This document shows positions 8,894 to 17,985 of a stretch of 64,000 nt of DNA, piece by piece. The first letter of the stretch is position 1, and every line of letters starts with the position of its first letter. The stretch covers positions 133,710-197,709 of the forward strand of contig CAKZXA010000032.1 in the NCBI GenBank assembly GCA_937922045.1, written 5' to 3'. Made by a program: the position numbers and the translations under genes. The notes beneath the pieces were generated by a model. The model was not told the DNA's origin. It saw nothing but the letters and a program-made list of their open reading frames with translations, and made no database searches. Origin of the DNA: an uncultured Acidimicrobiales bacterium. GTDB lineage: Bacteria > Actinomycetota > Acidimicrobiia > Acidimicrobiales > SZUA-35.

Positions 8894-11041
8894 CTAGATG
8901 TCGAGCCTGTCGCGATCGACGAGATGTGAATTGGTGATGATGTAGTCCTTACGGGTCGCCACATCGCTACCCATAAGAACACCAAACAGTTCGGCCGCTT
9001 GTGTCGCCTGCCGGCCATCGTCCATCGTCATGCGCTTCAGGATCCGCGTTTCGCGATTGAGGGTCGTTTCCGCTAGCTCGTCGACGTTCATCTCGCCGAG
9101 GCCCTTGAACCGTTTCCACCGATCGAGTCCGATGTTGATCTCCGTGCTGATCGTCGCTCGTTGAGCTTCGTCGTAGGCGTAGTACAGCTGCCCTCTCTGC
9201 TTGGTGGCGAAGAGAGGTGGCTGGGCCGCATACACCATGCCAGCCTCGAGGAGAGGCCGCATGTGATGGTAGATCAGGGTTAACAGCAGGCAGCGAATAT
9301 GGCTCCCGTCTACGTCGGCGTCACAAAGAATAATGATCCGGCCGTAGCGGCAGTTGGCGAGATCGAAATCCTTGCCCGACCCGCCGCCGATGGCGGTGAT
9401 GAGGGCCTGAGCTTCGGTATTCTCGATCACCTGCTTCAAGCTGGCTTTGCCCGCGTTGACAACCTTGCCTCGCAGAGGCAGGACCGCCATCGTCTCGGCG
9501 TCTCGGCCAGCCTTGGCCGGTCCGGCGGCCGAGTTGCCCTCCACGATCAGAAGCTCCGAATCGGGCCCGTGTAGTCGACAGTCAGCCAACTTGTCTGGCA
9601 TGCCAGCCGATGTGAGCGAGGCTGCCTTGCGCCGATTCTCCAGCTGTTGCTTCGCCGCCACACGAGTGAGTACGGCGTGGGCGATCTTGTCTCGGAGGGC
9701 ATTGACTTGCGACCGCTTGCCTCCGCCCGCTATCCAGTCGGCGAATCCTAGCTTCACGGTTTCGTAGACCAGATTTTGGATCGCTGGTGTGCCGAGCTCC
9801 TGTTTGGTTTGGCCCTTGAATTGGGGCTCGGGGAAGGTGACCTTCACCGCCGCCACGAGGCCCTCCTGGATGTCGGAGGGCGTGGCCCGGTCATTGCCTT
9901 GTTTCGCCAGCTTCTTGAGCTTCTTGGTATCGGTTAGTAGCTCGTCGTTGGCGATCTTTGACAGGGCTCGCTCAAAGCCAGCCACATGGGTTCCGCCGTC
10001 TGAGGTCGGAATCGTGTTGACGAAGCTCACGATCTTGGTGTCGTAGCCCTTGACCCAGCGGGATGCAATGTCGATGGCGCAGGGACGGGTCACGGTAGCC
10101 ATGGTCCCGTCTACCGGGACGCGTTCTTCGAAGGTTGCCTCCGCATGGATGGTGACGACATCGGTCACGGTTTCACCGATCGAGAGGTAGTCGACGTAGT
10201 CGGCGAGACCTCCGGCTGCGACGAACTCTTCAGCCTTCTTGCCCGGTGTGCGTTTGTCGTGCAGCTTTAGGTGCAGGCCAGGGACGAGGAAACAGACCCG
10301 AGCCACATGATCGCGAACCTGCTCGTAGTCGATTTGGGCTTCATCATCGAAGATTTGACGGTCGGGCCAAAACCGCACCGTCGTGCCCGTGCGCGAGGCC
10401 GGGATAGACCTGACCTTGGCCAGCTTGGATGTCGGTTTGAACTTGCCGGACGAGAGGTAGTTGCCGGGAACTCGCTCAAGGAAAACGAGGCGCCACGTAG
10501 CGCCGTCACGGTCAACCTCAGCAACGACCTTTGATGAAAGGGCATTTACCACCGAAGCACCAACGCCGTGGAGACCGCCTGAGGCGCTATAGGCACCTGA
10601 TCCGAATTTGCCGCCAGCATGGAGCTCGGTGAACACCACTTCGAGAGCGGTCCGTCCGTCGGACTTGCGTCCGGTTGGAATGCCACGGCCGTCGTCGGAT
10701 ACCTCGATCGATCCATCCTTGTGCAGGGTGACGTCGATATTGGAGCCGAAGCCGCCCGCTGCTTCATCGACGGCATTGTCAACAATCTCCCAAACCAGAT
10801 GGTGAAGTCCTTCTGGCCCGGTGCCGCCGACATACATGCCAGGGCGTTTGCGAACAGCATCGAGACCTTCGAGGATCTGGATCTTCGACTGATCGTAGTC
10901 ATCGCTGCTGCTGCGTTTGGCCTGCTTCTTGGCTGTTGGCGTTTTTCCTGTTGGCTTTTTGGCTGCCGCCTTGGCCGCAGGCTTCTTCACCGCCTTCTTG
11001 GCGGTGGCGGCTTTCTTGGCTGCTGGTTTCTTCGTTGCCAT
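8894..11041 (-). CDS. parE: Type IIA topoisomerase subunit B (ParE/GyrB-like) with Lys/Ala-rich N-terminal tail
   Basis: ATPase subunit of a type IIA topoisomerase. The GHKL ATPase motifs (EIVDNAVDEA, DDGRGIPTG, GLHGVGASVVNALS) are followed by the transducer and a TOPRIM domain with the catalytic Glu in VEGNSAAGPAK and the LCDADVDGSHI metal site, then the terminal KGLGEMN. The usual EGDSAGGSAK is altered to EGNSAAGPAK; the acidic residues needed for Mg2+ remain. The first 45 residues are built from AKK/PAAK units, like histone H1 or actinobacterial HU tails, and probably bind DNA nonspecifically. It lies 21 nt downstream of the A subunit and is co-transcribed. The pair is more ParE/ParC-like than the gyrase usually found at oriC; gyrA/gyrB are not in the window. 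Confidence 0.88.
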   Translation of the reverse strand: MATKKPAAKKAATAKKAVKKPAAKAAAKKPTGKTPTAKKQAKRSSSDDYDQSKIQILEGLDAVRKRPGMYVGGTGPEGLHHLVWEIVDNAVDEAAGGFGSNIDVTLHKDGSIEVSDDGRGIPTGRKSDGRTALEVVFTELHAGGKFGSGAYSASGGLHGVGASVVNALSSKVVAEVDRDGATWRLVFLERVPGNYLSSGKFKPTSKLAKVRSIPASRTGTTVRFWPDRQIFDDEAQIDYEQVRDHVARVCFLVPGLHLKLHDKRTPGKKAEEFVAAGGLADYVDYLSIGETVTDVVTIHAEATFEERVPVDGTMATVTRPCAIDIASRWVKGYDTKIVSFVNTIPTSDGGTHVAGFERALSKIANDELLTDTKKLKKLAKQGNDRATPSDIQEGLVAAVKVTFPEPQFKGQTKQELGTPAIQNLVYETVKLGFADWIAGGGKRSQVNALRDKIAHAVLTRVAAKQQLENRRKAASLTSAGMPDKLADCRLHGPDSELLIVEGNSAAGPAKAGRDAETMAVLPLRGKVVNAGKASLKQVIENTEAQALITAIGGGSGKDFDLANCRYGRIIILCDADVDGSHIRCLLLTLIYHHMRPLLEAGMVYAAQPPLFATKQRGQLYYAYDEAQRATISTEINIGLDRWKRFKGLGEMNVDELAETTLNRETRILKRMTMDDGRQATQAAELFGVLMGSDVATRKDYIITNSHLVDRDRLDI

Positions 11042-11062
11042 CTGTCGTCCTTCTGCCCCGTG

Positions 11063-13489
11063 CTACCAGCGCAGCGAACCGACGGCCAAGATCCGCTGGG
11101 CGGTCTTGGTCGAGGTTCCATCTCGTCGGGTCGGTCGTAGTTTGAGTGGCTGAGGAGTGTTGTCCGGTTTGGTCGGAGCGTCTGGCTGGCCGACCATGCA
11201 CATCGTCCGGTCCGATGGGCCGACCCATGCGTAGTCGATACGCGTCTCGTCCTTGAACTTGGTGAGTCTGACACCGCCAGCCCCTCGACCCTTGCTCGGG
11301 ATCTCGGCCACAGATGTTGCCTTCGCTGTTCCGCGGTCGGTCACGGTCACCACCAGGGGGTCGCTCGTCGCGGGGCCGACTCCTGCCGCCCCGGCTCCGA
11401 CCACCTTTGCCTTGCCCTTGAGCTTGATCGCGGTAACCCCCTTGGCCGCTGGCCCCTGAAGGCTGATATTCGACACCGGGGTCCGCAATGCTTGGGCATC
11501 GTCGGCAACGAGGACCAACTCGTCGGACTCGGCGGCAGCGAAGGCGGTGAGAACACGATCGGTCGGGGCCAGCTTGATAACGGTCTTGCCGGCTCGGAGC
11601 TCAGCCAACACCGAGCGTTCGATCCGCTTGGCCATACCTTGAGCAGTGACGACGAGAACCTGGTCGCCTTCGTGGCTAAACAGACCGACGACGCGATCGT
11701 TTCGATCAGAACCGACGACCTCGCCAGCATCCTTGCCCCGGCTACGGCCACCAACCTCGGGAATGTCGGTCGCTGTCACCTTCAGCAGCTTGCCTCCAGC
11801 AGTGATGGCCAGAACTGGCTGACGGAGCGTCGTGACGACGACCGAAGAGATCACGTCGTGGCGCGACGGGCTGTAGGAGCGCGAAGTGCCTTGCGGCTCC
11901 CGTCCTAAGACGCCCGAGGCTGTGAGCGAGACGATGCAGGGATCGTCTGGCACGTCGGCGACTATCAGCTCCTCGAGCTCATCGACGTCCGGCACGTCGT
12001 CGGAGGTGATGATTCGAGTGCGGCGGGGGTAACCGTACTTCTCGACCACCTCAGCGAGTTCGTTCAGCACGATCGTCCGTTGTCGTTGTTCGGAGCCGAG
12101 AATCTTCTTCAGGTCGGCGATCGTTTTCTTGAGCTCTTCCTTCTCCGCTACCAACTCGTCATAGGAGAGGGCGGTGAGGCGTCGAAGCTGCATGTCGAGC
12201 ACATACTCGGCCTGCACATCGCTGAGCTTCAGCCTCTTCATCAAGCCGGTCTTGGCTTCCTTGCCGTTGGCCGAGTTTCTGATGATGCGGACAACCTCGT
12301 CGATGTTGTCGATCGCTATGAGGAGGCCCTCGACCAGGTGGAGTCGTTCCTCCGCCTTGCGCAGGCGATACTCGGTTCGTCGTACGACGATGTCGAGCCG
12401 GTGGTTTACGTAGTGCAGGCAGAGGTCGTAGAGGCCGAGCGTGGTTGGTACGCCGCGAACAAGCACCACGTTGTTGATACCGAAGGACTCTTCCAGCGGG
12501 GTGAGCTTGTACAGCCGTTCGAGAAGCAGCTCAGGGTTAATCCCCGTCTTGCATTCGATGATCAGCCGGAGACCAGCTGTACGGTCGGAAAGATTTTTGA
12601 CGTCGCTGATGCCGGTAAGCCGTCCGGAAGCGAGAAGATCGTTGATTTTGGTGATGACTCGCTCGGGGCCGACGAGGTAGGGGAGTTCGGTGACCTCGAT
12701 GCCCTTACGAGCTCGAGTAATCGATACGATCTCGGCCTTGGCTCTGATGCGGATCGAGCCTCGACCGGTCTCGTAGGCATCGCGAACCCCGTCAGCGATG
12801 AGCACACCGCCGGAAGGAAAGTCTGGGCCCGGTACCTTCTCCATCAGCTCTTCGAGCGTTGGCTTCGGGCGGCGCTTCGTCATCACCAGCTTGATGGCTT
12901 CGAAGATTTCGCGGAGATTATGCGTCGGCATGTTGGTGGCCATGCCGACCGCGATTCCAGTGGTTCCGTTGACCAGCAGGTTTGGCAACAGCCCGGGGAG
13001 ATAGGAGGGTTCGGTCGACTCACCGTCATAGGTAGGTACGAACTCGACGGTGTCCTCGTCGATCTCGCCCAGCAGGTCGAGCGCTGCATCGCTGAGGCGG
13101 CACTCGGTGTAGCGGTAGGCGGCCGGCGGGTCATCGAGGCTGCCAAAGTTTCCCTGAGGGTGGACGAGAGGAACCGTTCGAGCAAAATCCTGTCCCATAC
13201 GGACCAGAGTGTCGTAGATTGCACCATCGCCGTGGGGATGAAACTTGGCCATCACGTTGCCGACCACGTGAGCACACTTGCGGTGGGGTCGATCCGGCAT
13301 GAGACGCATCTCAAGCATCGAATACAGAATGCGTCGTTGGACAGGCTTGAGGCCATCGCGCACGTCGGGGATGGCCCGAGCGGTGATCACCGATAGGGAG
13401 TAGGCCAGGAATGAATCTCCAAGCTCCTCGTCGACCGGGACGTCTATGATCTCGCGGGCAAAGGGCAGAAGTTCGCCTTGTTGTGCCAT
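11063..13489 (-). CDS. parC: Type IIA topoisomerase subunit A (ParC/GyrA-like)
   Basis: DNA-cleaving subunit, 808 residues. The N-terminal winged helix has [12 protein letters not shown], the quinolone region [14 protein letters not shown] (Gly at the position of E. coli Ser83) and the catalytic tyrosine in [10 protein letters not shown] tower and coiled-coil gate follow (residues about 330-500), then beta-pinwheel blades to about 760. A gyrase-type GyrA box is not evident; the corresponding loop reads [12 protein letters not shown]. This suggests decatenation rather than wrapping-dependent supercoiling. Residues 765-808 form a Pro/Thr/Arg tail. It is the first gene of the parC-parE operon, read divergently from the AAA ATPase. 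Confidence 0.88.
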   Translation of the reverse strand: MAQQGELLPFAREIIDVPVDEELGDSFLAYSLSVITARAIPDVRDGLKPVQRRILYSMLEMRLMPDRPHRKCAHVVGNVMAKFHPHGDGAIYDTLVRMGQDFARTVPLVHPQGNFGSLDDPPAAYRYTECRLSDAALDLLGEIDEDTVEFVPTYDGESTEPSYLPGLLPNLLVNGTTGIAVGMATNMPTHNLREIFEAIKLVMTKRRPKPTLEELMEKVPGPDFPSGGVLIADGVRDAYETGRGSIRIRAKAEIVSITRARKGIEVTELPYLVGPERVITKINDLLASGRLTGISDVKNLSDRTAGLRLIIECKTGINPELLLERLYKLTPLEESFGINNVVLVRGVPTTLGLYDLCLHYVNHRLDIVVRRTEYRLRKAEERLHLVEGLLIAIDNIDEVVRIIRNSANGKEAKTGLMKRLKLSDVQAEYVLDMQLRRLTALSYDELVAEKEELKKTIADLKKILGSEQRQRTIVLNELAEVVEKYGYPRRTRIITSDDVPDVDELEELIVADVPDDPCIVSLTASGVLGREPQGTSRSYSPSRHDVISSVVVTTLRQPVLAITAGGKLLKVTATDIPEVGGRSRGKDAGEVVGSDRNDRVVGLFSHEGDQVLVVTAQGMAKRIERSVLAELRAGKTVIKLAPTDRVLTAFAAAESDELVLVADDAQALRTPVSNISLQGPAAKGVTAIKLKGKAKVVGAGAAGVGPATSDPLVVTVTDRGTAKATSVAEIPSKGRGAGGVRLTKFKDETRIDYAWVGPSDRTMCMVGQPDAPTKPDNTPQPLKLRPTRRDGTSTKTAQRILAVGSLRW

Positions 13490-13815
13490 GTGAACCTTTC
13501 AACGCTTGCAGGACATCCGCAGGAGCCGGCCCGTGCGGGAGCGGAAGCCTTGCCGAACCTCTACTTCGAGGTGTCTTTCCAACTAAGTGTATCTAAACCG
13601 AACTGGTGTTCTCTGAGGGCGCGTAGCCACCGGGCAACGACGAACCGCCACTTCGATGATGGCCGCTGATCGGCCGCGAAGGGTGGCAATCGAGGGTGAA
13701 AGTTTCATGACGCACCCGCAAACGAGTGGTCGACGGCTGCTAGGCGGGCGATGTCGTGTGACCCGAGGAGGACACGGTCCGCAGCTCTTGGGGCCTGTGG
13801 GCCTAGCCTGATGGA
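13490..13815. other. Intergenic region between parC and the AAA ATPase gene
   Basis: This 326-bp divergent region has no convincing gene in any frame. It should hold the parC promoter on the minus strand. On the plus strand a TAGCCT box (13804-13809) lies exactly 6 nt before the GTG at 13816. A short inverted repeat GGCCG/CGGCC lies near 13663-13677. Nothing else recognisable. Confidence 0.5.
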
Positions 13816-13818
13816 GTG
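13804..13818 (+). promoter_or_regulatory. -10 box of a leaderless promoter for the AAA ATPase gene
   Basis: TAGCCT at 13804-13809 is followed by 6 nt and then GTG 13816. In Actinobacteria, transcription starting 6-7 nt after a TAnnnT box would begin on the start codon itself, giving a leaderless mRNA. No Shine-Dalgarno sequence is needed or seen. Confidence 0.55.
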
Positions 13819-14787
13819 CCCCCTGGACGTGACGAATGGCGAAAAAAACTGCTCGATGCCTCGGAGGCCGTACGTTCGGCGGCTGCCGACCGGGGTCTTG
13901 AGGACAAGCTGAAGGATCTGCCGATCAACCTGCCGATCAAGGCGCGCCCCTTGGAAGAGATCCAAGCCGACCTCGATCGACTCGTCGGGCTCGACTCCGT
14001 GAAGGAGCAGGTTCGTACTCAGATCGCGTTCTTGCAGATTCAGGCCCGTCGCCAGGAGCATGGCCTATCCGACGTCCCGACCAGCCAACATCTGGTGTTT
14101 CTCGGTAATCCAGGTACCGGCAAGACGACGGTTGCTCGCTTGCTGGCCGAAATGTATCAGTCGATCGGACTGCTGAAGAAGGGCCATCTGGTCGAGGTCG
14201 ATCGGGCTGGTTTAGTCGGGCAATACGTCGGCCACACCGCCACCAAGACCAACAAGGCGGTCAAGAAGGCGCTCGACGGCGTGTTGTTCATCGACGAGGC
14301 GTACGCCCTGTCGCCGGCAGGAATGCGACGGGGGAATGATTTTGGTGGCGAAGCGATCGAAACCCTCCTCAAACGGATGGAAGACTACCGAGATCGGCTG
14401 GTCGTAATCGTCGCTGGCTATCCGAAGTTGATGGATCAGTTCCTGCAATCCAACCCGGGCCTTCGCTCACGGTTCGCCCGAGAGATCCAGTTCCCGGACT
14501 ACAGCTCTGAAGATCTGGTGGAGATCCTGGTCAAGATGACCGAGGATGCGGACTATACGATCGATGAAGACGCGATTGTGACGGCACGTAAGATTCTGCG
14601 ACAGGCGGTACGAACCCAAGGATTCGCCAATGCTCGCTATGCGCGGACCCTCTTCGAGCAGGCCATTAATCGGCAGGCCTATCGACTGTCGGCCCGTGGG
14701 GGAGTGGACATGCTCGGTCGTGACGCCGTCTCGATGATTACGGCCGACGATCTACGTGAGGCAGCCGCTCTTCTGGACAATCGCTAG
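13816..14787 (+). CDS. CbbX/SpoVK-type AAA+ ATPase
   Basis: The 323-residue protein is a single AAA+ module of the CbbX/SpoVK family. It has a pre-ATPase helical segment with [16 protein letters not shown], Walker [20 protein letters not shown], Walker [11 protein letters not shown], sensor 1 VVIVAGYPK, the Arg finger [12 protein letters not shown] and a small lid domain with [11 protein letters not shown]. The classical CbbX activates Rubisco; relatives in non-autotrophic Actinobacteria often act with type VII secretion (EccA) or have unknown remodelling targets. No Rubisco or ESX gene is in the window. The GTG start is supported by the -10 box 6 nt upstream. A strong hairpin follows 66 nt after the stop. 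Confidence 0.88.
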   Translation: MPPGRDEWRKKLLDASEAVRSAAADRGLEDKLKDLPINLPIKARPLEEIQADLDRLVGLDSVKEQVRTQIAFLQIQARRQEHGLSDVPTSQHLVFLGNPGTGKTTVARLLAEMYQSIGLLKKGHLVEVDRAGLVGQYVGHTATKTNKAVKKALDGVLFIDEAYALSPAGMRRGNDFGGEAIETLLKRMEDYRDRLVVIVAGYPKLMDQFLQSNPGLRSRFAREIQFPDYSSEDLVEILVKMTEDADYTIDEDAIVTARKILRQAVRTQGFANARYARTLFEQAINRQAYRLSARGGVDMLGRDAVSMITADDLREAAALLDNR

Positions 14788-14852
14788 CTTAGAGCGCTCG
14801 TAGCGGTACCTCTAGGCAAGCGGTTTCCAAGCTCCATAAAACGGCGAGTGAC

Positions 14853-14888
14853 CTTCCAAGGCACGAGTAAAGACCCGTGCCTTGGAAG
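14853..14888. terminator. Perfect 13-bp hairpin, probable bidirectional terminator
   Basis: cttccaaggcacg (14853-14865) pairs perfectly with cgtgccttggaag (14876-14888) around a 10-nt loop, 66 nt after the AAA ATPase stop. There is no T-tract on either side, so it may act as an actinobacterial hairpin-only terminator or an mRNA 3'-end stabiliser. The rest of 14788-15087 shows no gene. Confidence 0.6.
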
Positions 14889-15058
14889 ACTCGACTTCTG
14901 ACATATCACCTAGTGCGCCGAATGAACCCGTCGCTATAGCCGGTTGTTCGCAGATCGCTCTGCCTCTCCCAACCTCCGCGTCTCGAGTTGTGTCTTGCTC
15001 GGTCGCCCCAGACGATCCCTACTCCTGATGAGAGACAAGGGCGTCTGTCTTGGCTAAC

Positions 15059-15086
15059 GAGTTGACGGTAACGAAACCGTCGACTC
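15059..15086 (-). terminator. Hairpin directly after the small RHH-like gene
   Basis: gagttgacggt (15059-15069) pairs with accgtcgactc (15076-15086) with one G-U wobble around a 6-nt loop. It begins 2 nt past the stop codon of the minus-strand gene at 15088, as expected of its terminator. No T-run follows. Confidence 0.5.
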
Positions 15087-15087
15087 C

Positions 15088-15324
15088 TTAGCGTCGACGG
15101 CGACGCCTCTGCGCATCGATTTTCCGTGCAGACTTGACCACGGTATTGAGCCGTTGGCCGAGCTGTTCATGACTCATTGCAGCTTCCAGGTCGAGCTCCG
15201 GAGCGAGAGCTTCCAGGATTGCACTCACGGAGACCCCTTGCTCGGCTGCGAAGCCGTGCCAGTGGTCGTGAGCATCGTCACTTACGTATGCATGGAGGGC
15301 TTTCCGACCATTGTCATCAGACAT
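15088..15324 (-). CDS. Small ribbon-helix-helix-like protein
   Basis: The 78-residue protein begins with a short strand-like stretch (RKALHAYVSD) followed by two predicted helices (AHDHWHGFAAEQG; SVSAILEALAPEL). This order matches a ribbon-helix-helix/CopG DNA-binding fold. It ends in a basic tail (KSARKIDAQRRRRRR). Such proteins usually repress their own operon. No toxin gene lies next to it, so an antitoxin role is not supported. The ATG start at 15324 gives a sensible N-terminus. Hairpin-forming repeats lie both after the stop and about 80 bp upstream (15403-15420). The fold call is by pattern only. Confidence 0.55.
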   Translation of the reverse strand: MSDDNGRKALHAYVSDDAHDHWHGFAAEQGVSVSAILEALAPELDLEAAMSHEQLGQRLNTVVKSARKIDAQRRRRRR

Positions 15325-15402
15325 TAATGGTTCACCTTTGTTTCTCAGTGCGGCGGGTTACTGGCGCACAGGACCGTGCTGCAACACCTTCCGACACGAC
15401 GG

Positions 15403-15420
15403 CCGATCGAACCCGATCGG
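15403..15420. promoter_or_regulatory. Palindrome upstream of the RHH-like gene
   Basis: CCGATCG (15403-15409) and CGATCGG (15414-15420) form a perfect 7-bp inverted repeat with a 4-nt centre, about 80 bp before the start of the RHH-like gene. It could be an operator. A second perfect 7-bp repeat, TCTCAAG/CTTGAGA, lies at 15502-15522 and may end the glutaredoxin transcript. The region 15325-15618 has no other recognisable gene. Confidence 0.3.
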
Positions 15421-15618
15421 ACATTCATTGGCGGCGGCGCTGCAACTCTCTGCCCCACGCATCAAGCCAGCCCAAAGGACACTAGCGGCACTCAGCAGCA
15501 ATCTCAAGGCCCAATCTTGAGAATAGTCAACAATCCATCTCTTCGATTGGGACTGAATGCACAAGGTCGGCGTCTCTCTCACGCACCAGCACTTCGATTT
15601 GTTGGCCCAGCAACAGGG

Positions 15619-15903
15619 TTACGACACCAGATGCGGTGCTAGTTCGTCGACCAGCAGCGCCACCTGTTCCCCGCTCGGGTTCACCATCGACCGGCCCCCC
15701 AAAGACACGGTAGGAACCGTCTCGTTGCCGTTCGCTACCGACTTCACGAAGTCGGCAGCCTCGGGATCTTCCCAAATGTTTCGCTTATTGAGGGGGATTC
15801 CGCGCTTGAGAAGATCTCGCTCGAGCATCATGCTGAACCCGCAGCCGGGCCGCCAGTAGAAATCGACGCCGGTTGAATTTTCAGGGGGAGACTGGTTGCT
15901 CAT
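15619..15903 (-). CDS. Mycoredoxin/NrdH-like glutaredoxin with a CGFS active site
   Basis: A 94-residue thioredoxin-fold protein. After DFYWRPGCGFSMMLERDL the fold continues with NIWEDPEAADFV, the cis-Pro strand ETVPTVSLG and a C-terminal helix. Actinobacterial mycoredoxins normally have CxxC, here the second Cys is Ser, giving the monothiol CGFS. It may therefore act through mycothiol or as a cluster carrier rather than by a dithiol mechanism. The start at 15903 is chosen from the fold; a longer open frame upstream lies inside the protease gene. It overlaps the 3' end of the site-2 protease gene by 23 nt, so the two are translationally coupled. Confidence 0.8.
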   Translation of the reverse strand: MSNQSPPENSTGVDFYWRPGCGFSMMLERDLLKRGIPLNKRNIWEDPEAADFVKSVANGNETVPTVSLGGRSMVNPSGEQVALLVDELAPHLVS

Positions 15904-17104
15904 GGGTTGTAGAACCCGTTTCAAGAGCACTCTGTTCCCCAGCGGGCCGAAAAGAACCTCGGTCTGGCGACGCCGTACGTCCCCAGAGATCTGGTTTCTC
16001 AAACAGAGGTCGCAGATCCGATTCGCCGATAGTGCCGACGACCGCTCCGTTCGGTTCGTGGATTGCCACCGTGGCCGGACTGTCTTCGGGTAAACGACTG
16101 AGGATCGTTTCGATGCTTTCGGTCGTCCATGCCCGATCAATCTCGTTGGCTGGGATCGTCTCCTCCGTCACGCGGGTCCAGGAGAGCTCAGCCTCGCTTC
16201 GTCGGTACAACGAATCAACCGCCAGGTAGCCGACCGGCTCCAGGCCCCAACGGGTAACGGGCAGCACCTTGCCTTTGGTCTTGAATCCGAAATCGTCCAG
16301 CAGGTCGATGGCCAACATCTGATCCGAAACCGCAGGAGGGTGGGCAAACATGACGTCGCCAGCTGTCGTGGTCGCCAACCGGCCCCGCACAAAGGCACCG
16401 GCAACCTCGCTACGAGCGCCTGAGATGATGAAGAGGCCGACAAGAACGCCCAACACGGCCTCTTGGGGCAACCAGCGTAAGGCCGCTAGCGAGGCCACGA
16501 TGAGGGCCGCCCCTCCGACCAGTCCAGCCCGCCCGGCTAGGAGCCGTGCCCGCTCGGCATCGCCCATACGCCACCACAGCAGGGCCGTGAGCACCCGACC
16601 GCCGTCGAGCGGTGCGACCGGTACGAGATTCAGCAGAGCGAGCAGCAGATTTACGCCAGCCAGCCACACGATCGCGCCGAAGAGCAGGGGGATCTCGACG
16701 TTGACCTGGTGGTACAGCCAGCCGCCACCAGCGAAACAGGCAGCGAGCAGCAGATTGGCAAAAGGCCCGCCGACCGCGATCGTGAACTCCGAACGAGGAG
16801 ACCTTGCGTGACCCCCAAGAATCGCTGAACCACCGTAGATCGAGAGGACGATACCGAGCACCGCGATATCAGCCTTGCGGGCCTGGCGAGCATGCCCTAG
16901 CTCGTGGGCCAGAACACAACAAAGGAACACAAAGACCGTGACGGTAGCGACCGCCAGCCGGGCCGCCAGGCTGGAGCCCGGTTCGAACTGGGGCAGCACT
17001 TGGCCGGTTAGGCCAGCTATGAAAAGGAGTCCGATGACGGCCAGACCCCAATCGACCGAGATCGGTACGGCGCCGATCGAAGGCAGGCGGAGGCTACGGC
17101 TCAT
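15881..17104 (-). CDS. Site-2 protease (M50 family) with C-terminal CBS-like region
   Basis: A 407-residue intramembrane zinc metalloprotease. The catalytic HELGH (His67, Glu68, His71) lies in an early membrane helix and the third metal ligand is Asp167 in PVAPLDGGRV. About six hydrophobic segments lie between residues 10 and 230, followed by a soluble part (about 240-390) with VMFAHPPAV and a later VGTIGESDLRPL, which look like paired CBS repeats that sense nucleotides. Such Rip-type proteases cleave membrane-anchored anti-sigma factors or other single-pass proteins; no anti-sigma gene is nearby. It follows the SDR gene by 22 nt and overlaps the glutaredoxin gene, forming a three-gene operon. 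Confidence 0.88.
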   Translation of the reverse strand: MSRSLRLPSIGAVPISVDWGLAVIGLLFIAGLTGQVLPQFEPGSSLAARLAVATVTVFVFLCCVLAHELGHARQARKADIAVLGIVLSIYGGSAILGGHARSPRSEFTIAVGGPFANLLLAACFAGGGWLYHQVNVEIPLLFGAIVWLAGVNLLLALLNLVPVAPLDGGRVLTALLWWRMGDAERARLLAGRAGLVGGAALIVASLAALRWLPQEAVLGVLVGLFIISGARSEVAGAFVRGRLATTTAGDVMFAHPPAVSDQMLAIDLLDDFGFKTKGKVLPVTRWGLEPVGYLAVDSLYRRSEAELSWTRVTEETIPANEIDRAWTTESIETILSRLPEDSPATVAIHEPNGAVVGTIGESDLRPLFEKPDLWGRTASPDRGSFRPAGEQSALETGSTTHEQPVSP

Positions 17105-17126
17105 CCCTCCAGTTAAGCGCCTGAAG

Positions 17127-17882
17127 TTAGCCCTCAGCGAAGTTAATCAGTCCGCCACCGTCAGCGACGATGGCCTGACCCGTGATCCAGGAGCTGGCAT
17201 CGGAAGCGAGAAACATGGCGGCGTTCGCTATGTCTTCGGTCTCACCTAGGCGTTTTAGCGGGTAACCCTCGGCCACCTCATCGCCCCGCTCGCCCTCCCA
17301 CAGGACGCGAGCAAAGTCGGTTTTGATCAGGCCAGGACAAATGGCGTTGACCCGAACCCCAGGTCCAACTTCTGCCGCCAATTGACTTGTGAGATACAAC
17401 ATGGCCGACTTCGTCATGCCGTAGACACCCAACATGCGGCTCGTTTTAAGGGCGCCGACCGAGGAAATGTTGACGATGGATCCACCGTTGTCTTTCATCC
17501 AGCGGTTCCAAGCCAGCTGGCTCCAGACCAACGGAGCGGTCACGTTGACTTGAATCGTCTTGTTCCACCGGCCGAGATCGGCATCAATCATGGGGCCGGC
17601 ATAGGGGTTTGCGGCTGCGTTGTTGACCAGGATGTCTAGCGAACCGAAGGCTTCGAGCGTGGCGTCGATAGCTGCTTCGGCCGCTTCGGGATCACCCGTG
17701 TTCGCCGCCGTCCACTGGCAGCCTTGACCGATTTTCGCCGCCGCTTGCTCAAGCCCTTCGGGCTTGCGGGACACGATCATTACCTTTGCTCCTGCGTCGG
17801 CGAAAGCCTGAGCGATGGCCTCGCCGATACCGCGAGAACCACCCGTGACCAAAGCGGTCTTGCCGTCGAGTCTGATGTCCAT
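17127..17882 (-). CDS. Short-chain dehydrogenase/reductase (FabG-like)
   Basis: A classical SDR of 251 residues. It has the cofactor loop TGGSRGIGEAIA, the NNAAAN motif, catalytic Ser in NISSVGA, Tyr-x-x-x-Lys in YGMTKSAM, and a C-terminal GQAIVADGGG. The Arg after the first strand (IVSRKPEG) favours NADP(H). The substrate is unknown; FabG-like enzymes reduce 3-oxoacyl groups or oxidise alcohols. A longer frame runs upstream to 18644, but that part is the shadow of the HEPN gene; ATG 17882 follows GAGGAGGAG. It is the first gene of the SDR-protease-glutaredoxin operon. Confidence 0.88.
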   Translation of the reverse strand: MDIRLDGKTALVTGGSRGIGEAIAQAFADAGAKVMIVSRKPEGLEQAAAKIGQGCQWTAANTGDPEAAEAAIDATLEAFGSLDILVNNAAANPYAGPMIDADLGRWNKTIQVNVTAPLVWSQLAWNRWMKDNGGSIVNISSVGALKTSRMLGVYGMTKSAMLYLTSQLAAEVGPGVRVNAICPGLIKTDFARVLWEGERGDEVAEGYPLKRLGETEDIANAAMFLASDASSWITGQAIVADGGGLINFAEG

Positions 17883-17985
17883 GATGTAGCTGTCTCCTCC
17901 TCGGCACCGCCCCAGTACGATCTGCGGTGCGCCAACGAGTCGAAGATTAGGCGTGGCCCAGCGTTTCGTCGATTTGAGCGGAAGA

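Noticed and set aside
12080-13396. 438-codon open frame on the plus strand inside parC
   Set aside because: It is antisense to a well-conserved gene and has no recognisable domain. Long antisense frames are common in GC-rich DNA.
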